A DNA stretch of 8,436 bases. Source: Globobulimina sp. Its lineage: Eukaryota; Foraminifera; Rotaliida. The notes under the pieces were generated by a model. It worked only from the letters and a program-made list of their open reading frames with translations. It was not told the DNA's origin and made no database searches. How positions within the stretch are numbered: the first letter of the stretch is position 1; every line of letters starts with the position of its first letter. Both the position numbers and the translations under genes were made by a program. Below, piece by piece: positions 7,447-8,436 of this stretch. Location: contig PIVH01000082.1 in NCBI GenBank assembly GCA_003354225.1, positions 1 through 8,436 of the forward strand. Reading direction: 5' to 3'.

Positions 7447-7914
7447 CTAGCAACAAGGTGCCATTATGGTAGTGAGGTAGTGAGGTAGTGAGGTAGTGAG
7501 GTAGTGAGGTTCCTTTCCACAGTCATCACATTCAATATAATGCATTGCTATATTCGTCGAATCCGCTTTCTTTTGCCATCGCGTAACTTGTTTATGCTTA
7601 CATGTATTTATTGAATCTAATGAATTCTGCACATTACTTAATGCAGTGTTAATTGATACATTTTTATACGTAATTGGTATATTTCTGTATCCCGATGTCG
7701 TGGGTGTCTGGCTGGCAGATTTGGGTGTTACTGATACTGACTGCAAATCTGAGCGTGGTGTTACTGAATCCGAGCGCGGTGTGCTTACCACTGAGCCAAA
7801 TGACTGCTTCTCTGCAAACATCAACATATTGTTGCCATACACAACCGATTGAAACGTTGCAAGAGCTGATAAATCATTGCAAGTGATATTATCCACATTT
7901 TCTGATTTGAACAT
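7447..7914 (-). CDS. Unknown 155-residue protein with TP repeats and a CxH/CxxC cluster
   Basis: I do not recognise this gene. The frame is open from 8058, but the ATG at 7914 is preferred. It has A at -3, it leaves the divergent BTB gene free of overlap, and the protein-like composition starts there. Residues 45-73 repeat TPxS (T45-P, T52-P, T63-P, T70-P), a Ser/Thr-rich stretch that could be a target of proline-directed kinases. Residues 105-133 hold CKH, then ECDDCG, so C105, H107, C129 and C132 could form a small zinc site. The last 20 or so residues (PHYLTTSLPHYLTT) come from an 8-bp tandem repeat read through all three frames, so the natural C-terminus may have been lost. It shares a 50-bp gap with the plus-strand BTB gene, and the two could be co-regulated. 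The TP-repeat segment is probably disordered. Confidence 0.6.
   Translation of the reverse strand: MFKSENVDNITCNDLSALATFQSVVYGNNMLMFAEKQSFGSVVSTPRSDSVTPRSDLQSVSVTPKSASQTPTTSGYRNIPITYKNVSINTALSNVQNSLDSINTCKHKQVTRWQKKADSTNIAMHYIECDDCGKEPHYLTTSLPHYLTTIMAPCC
7469..7510. repeat. 8-bp tandem repeat (GTAGTGAG), five copies plus two bases
   Basis: Five perfect copies of gtagtgag run from 7469 to 7508, followed by gt. The repeat lies inside the 3' end of the 155-residue gene. Because 8 is not a multiple of 3, each gained or lost copy shifts the frame after it. Three copies make a 24-base cycle, seen in the protein as repeated PHYLTTSL. Perfect identity suggests recent expansion. Confidence 0.95.
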
Positions 7915-7964
7915 GGTCGTACTACTAACTACTAACAAAAATCCCAAATTTTTCTCCTTTCTCC
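7915..7964. promoter_or_regulatory. 50-bp divergent intergenic region with tandem TACTAAC
   Basis: This gap separates two divergent start codons and so would hold both promoters if both starts are right. On the plus strand it contains TACTAAC twice in tandem (7923-7936), then a pyrimidine-rich tract (about 7949-7964), then AG at 7977-7978 and 7980-7981. That order matches an intron branch site, polypyrimidine tract and 3' splice site. The gap may therefore be the end of an intron of the BTB gene instead of a promoter. Confidence 0.4.
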
Positions 7965-8436
7965 ATGACAACTTGTAGCAGCGGTTTGCAATCGCGACAT
8001 CGCAAAAGGTCATTAACCACTGCCTTCCAAGGAATAGATGTTGGAGAGTTCGAGACACCGTCCAAGAAAGCCAGAGTAAGGATAGATAAAACAGTCAAAA
8101 ACAAACAACCAATCTCGGTATCGGATGCAAAAAATCATATGGATGATACCAGCGACATCACATTTATTGTCGGTACAGATAAGAATAAAAAAGCATTTTA
8201 TGTCCGTGGCGAATTATTTTGTAATCAATCCAAAGCATTAAAAAACTTAATTGAAACCAATACAAATCGAGTTATTTGTATGAACGATATTTCCATAGAA
8301 ACATTTGAATTTATTACAGATTATATCTACGATCACAAACATCCATTGTTAACATTTACAAATATTGTTCCCGTCTTATACTTTGCACAGAAATATGACA
8401 TATTCCTTTTGATTGAAAATTGCCAACAAAAATTAA
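7965..8436 (+). CDS. BTB/POZ domain protein, 3' end cut by the window
   Basis: The frame runs 157 codons from the ATG at 7965 to the right edge without a stop; TAA at 7926-7928 closes it upstream and no earlier ATG lies in between. Residues 1-60 are basic and low in structure, with RHRKR at 11-15 and PSKKARVR at 32-39, which resembles a nuclear import signal. Residues about 61-157 follow the BTB/POZ pattern: SDITFIVG, FYVRGELFCNQSKALKNLI, VICMNDISIETFEFITDYIY, then NIVPVLYFAQKYDIFLLIENC. BTB domains mediate dimer formation and often link substrates to Cullin-3 ubiquitin ligases; here the partner domain (BACK, Kelch, MATH, zinc finger or other) lies beyond the window. The ATG context is poor (T at -3). 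If the nearby splice-acceptor signals are used, the exon would begin at 7979 or 7982 and the first codons would come from an upstream exon. Confidence 0.8.
   Translation, partial: MTTCSSGLQSRHRKRSLTTAFQGIDVGEFETPSKKARVRIDKTVKNKQPISVSDAKNHMDDTSDITFIVGTDKNKKAFYVRGELFCNQSKALKNLIETNTNRVICMNDISIETFEFITDYIYDHKHPLLTFTNIVPVLYFAQKYDIFLLIENCQQKL

Noticed and set aside
7469-7510. Telomere-like or CRISPR-like repeat
   Set aside because: The unit is 8 bp with no spacers and does not match a telomere motif I know; it is a plain minisatellite.
7646-7886. Two overlapping plus-strand frames of about 70 codons
   Set aside because: Both are shadows of the minus-strand TP-repeat region.
7915-8058. Longer start for the 155-residue gene, adding 48 residues
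   Set aside because: The extension would be antisense to the first codons of the BTB gene and the added residues show no supporting pattern; the ATG at 7914 has a better context.

Overview
The window looks like AT-rich nuclear DNA of a eukaryote. The main evidence is a 1,800-residue reverse-transcriptase protein of LINE (non-LTR retrotransposon) type on the minus strand. A BTB/POZ gene at the right edge supports this. Standard stop codons fit every frame. The host lineage cannot be named from the sequence; an AT-rich protist or an invertebrate would both fit.

Layout from left to right. Positions 1-91 hold a short minus-strand reading frame that resembles part of bacterial-type SecA and runs off the left edge. 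It abuts a (GAT)4 run (minus-strand sense) at 91-102. Positions 82-5484 (minus) are one intact frame with a complete order of domains: APE-type endonuclease, reverse transcriptase, RNase H, then a C-terminal Cys/His motif. This is the ORF2 protein of an I-like LINE, but unusually long, and the extra length includes two insertions in the reverse-transcriptase palm. Positions 5485-5896 are an AT-rich spacer with no gene seen. Positions 5897-7186 (minus) encode a 429-residue protein I do not recognise. Its place upstream of ORF2 on the same strand makes it the ORF1 candidate of the element. Positions 7187-7446 are non-coding. Positions 7447-7914 (minus) encode a 155-residue unknown protein with TP repeats and a CxH/CxxC cluster, and its 3' end runs into an 8-bp tandem repeat. 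A 50-bp gap then separates it from a divergent plus-strand gene starting at 7965, which encodes a BTB/POZ protein and is cut by the right edge.

The two large minus-strand frames probably work together. ORF1 would bind element RNA. ORF2 would nick the target, reverse-transcribe by target-primed reverse transcription, and remove RNA with its RNase H. All catalytic residues I looked for are present, so the element may be, or recently was, active. The right boundary of the element is not resolved. The left (3') boundary is best placed at the (GAT)4 run.
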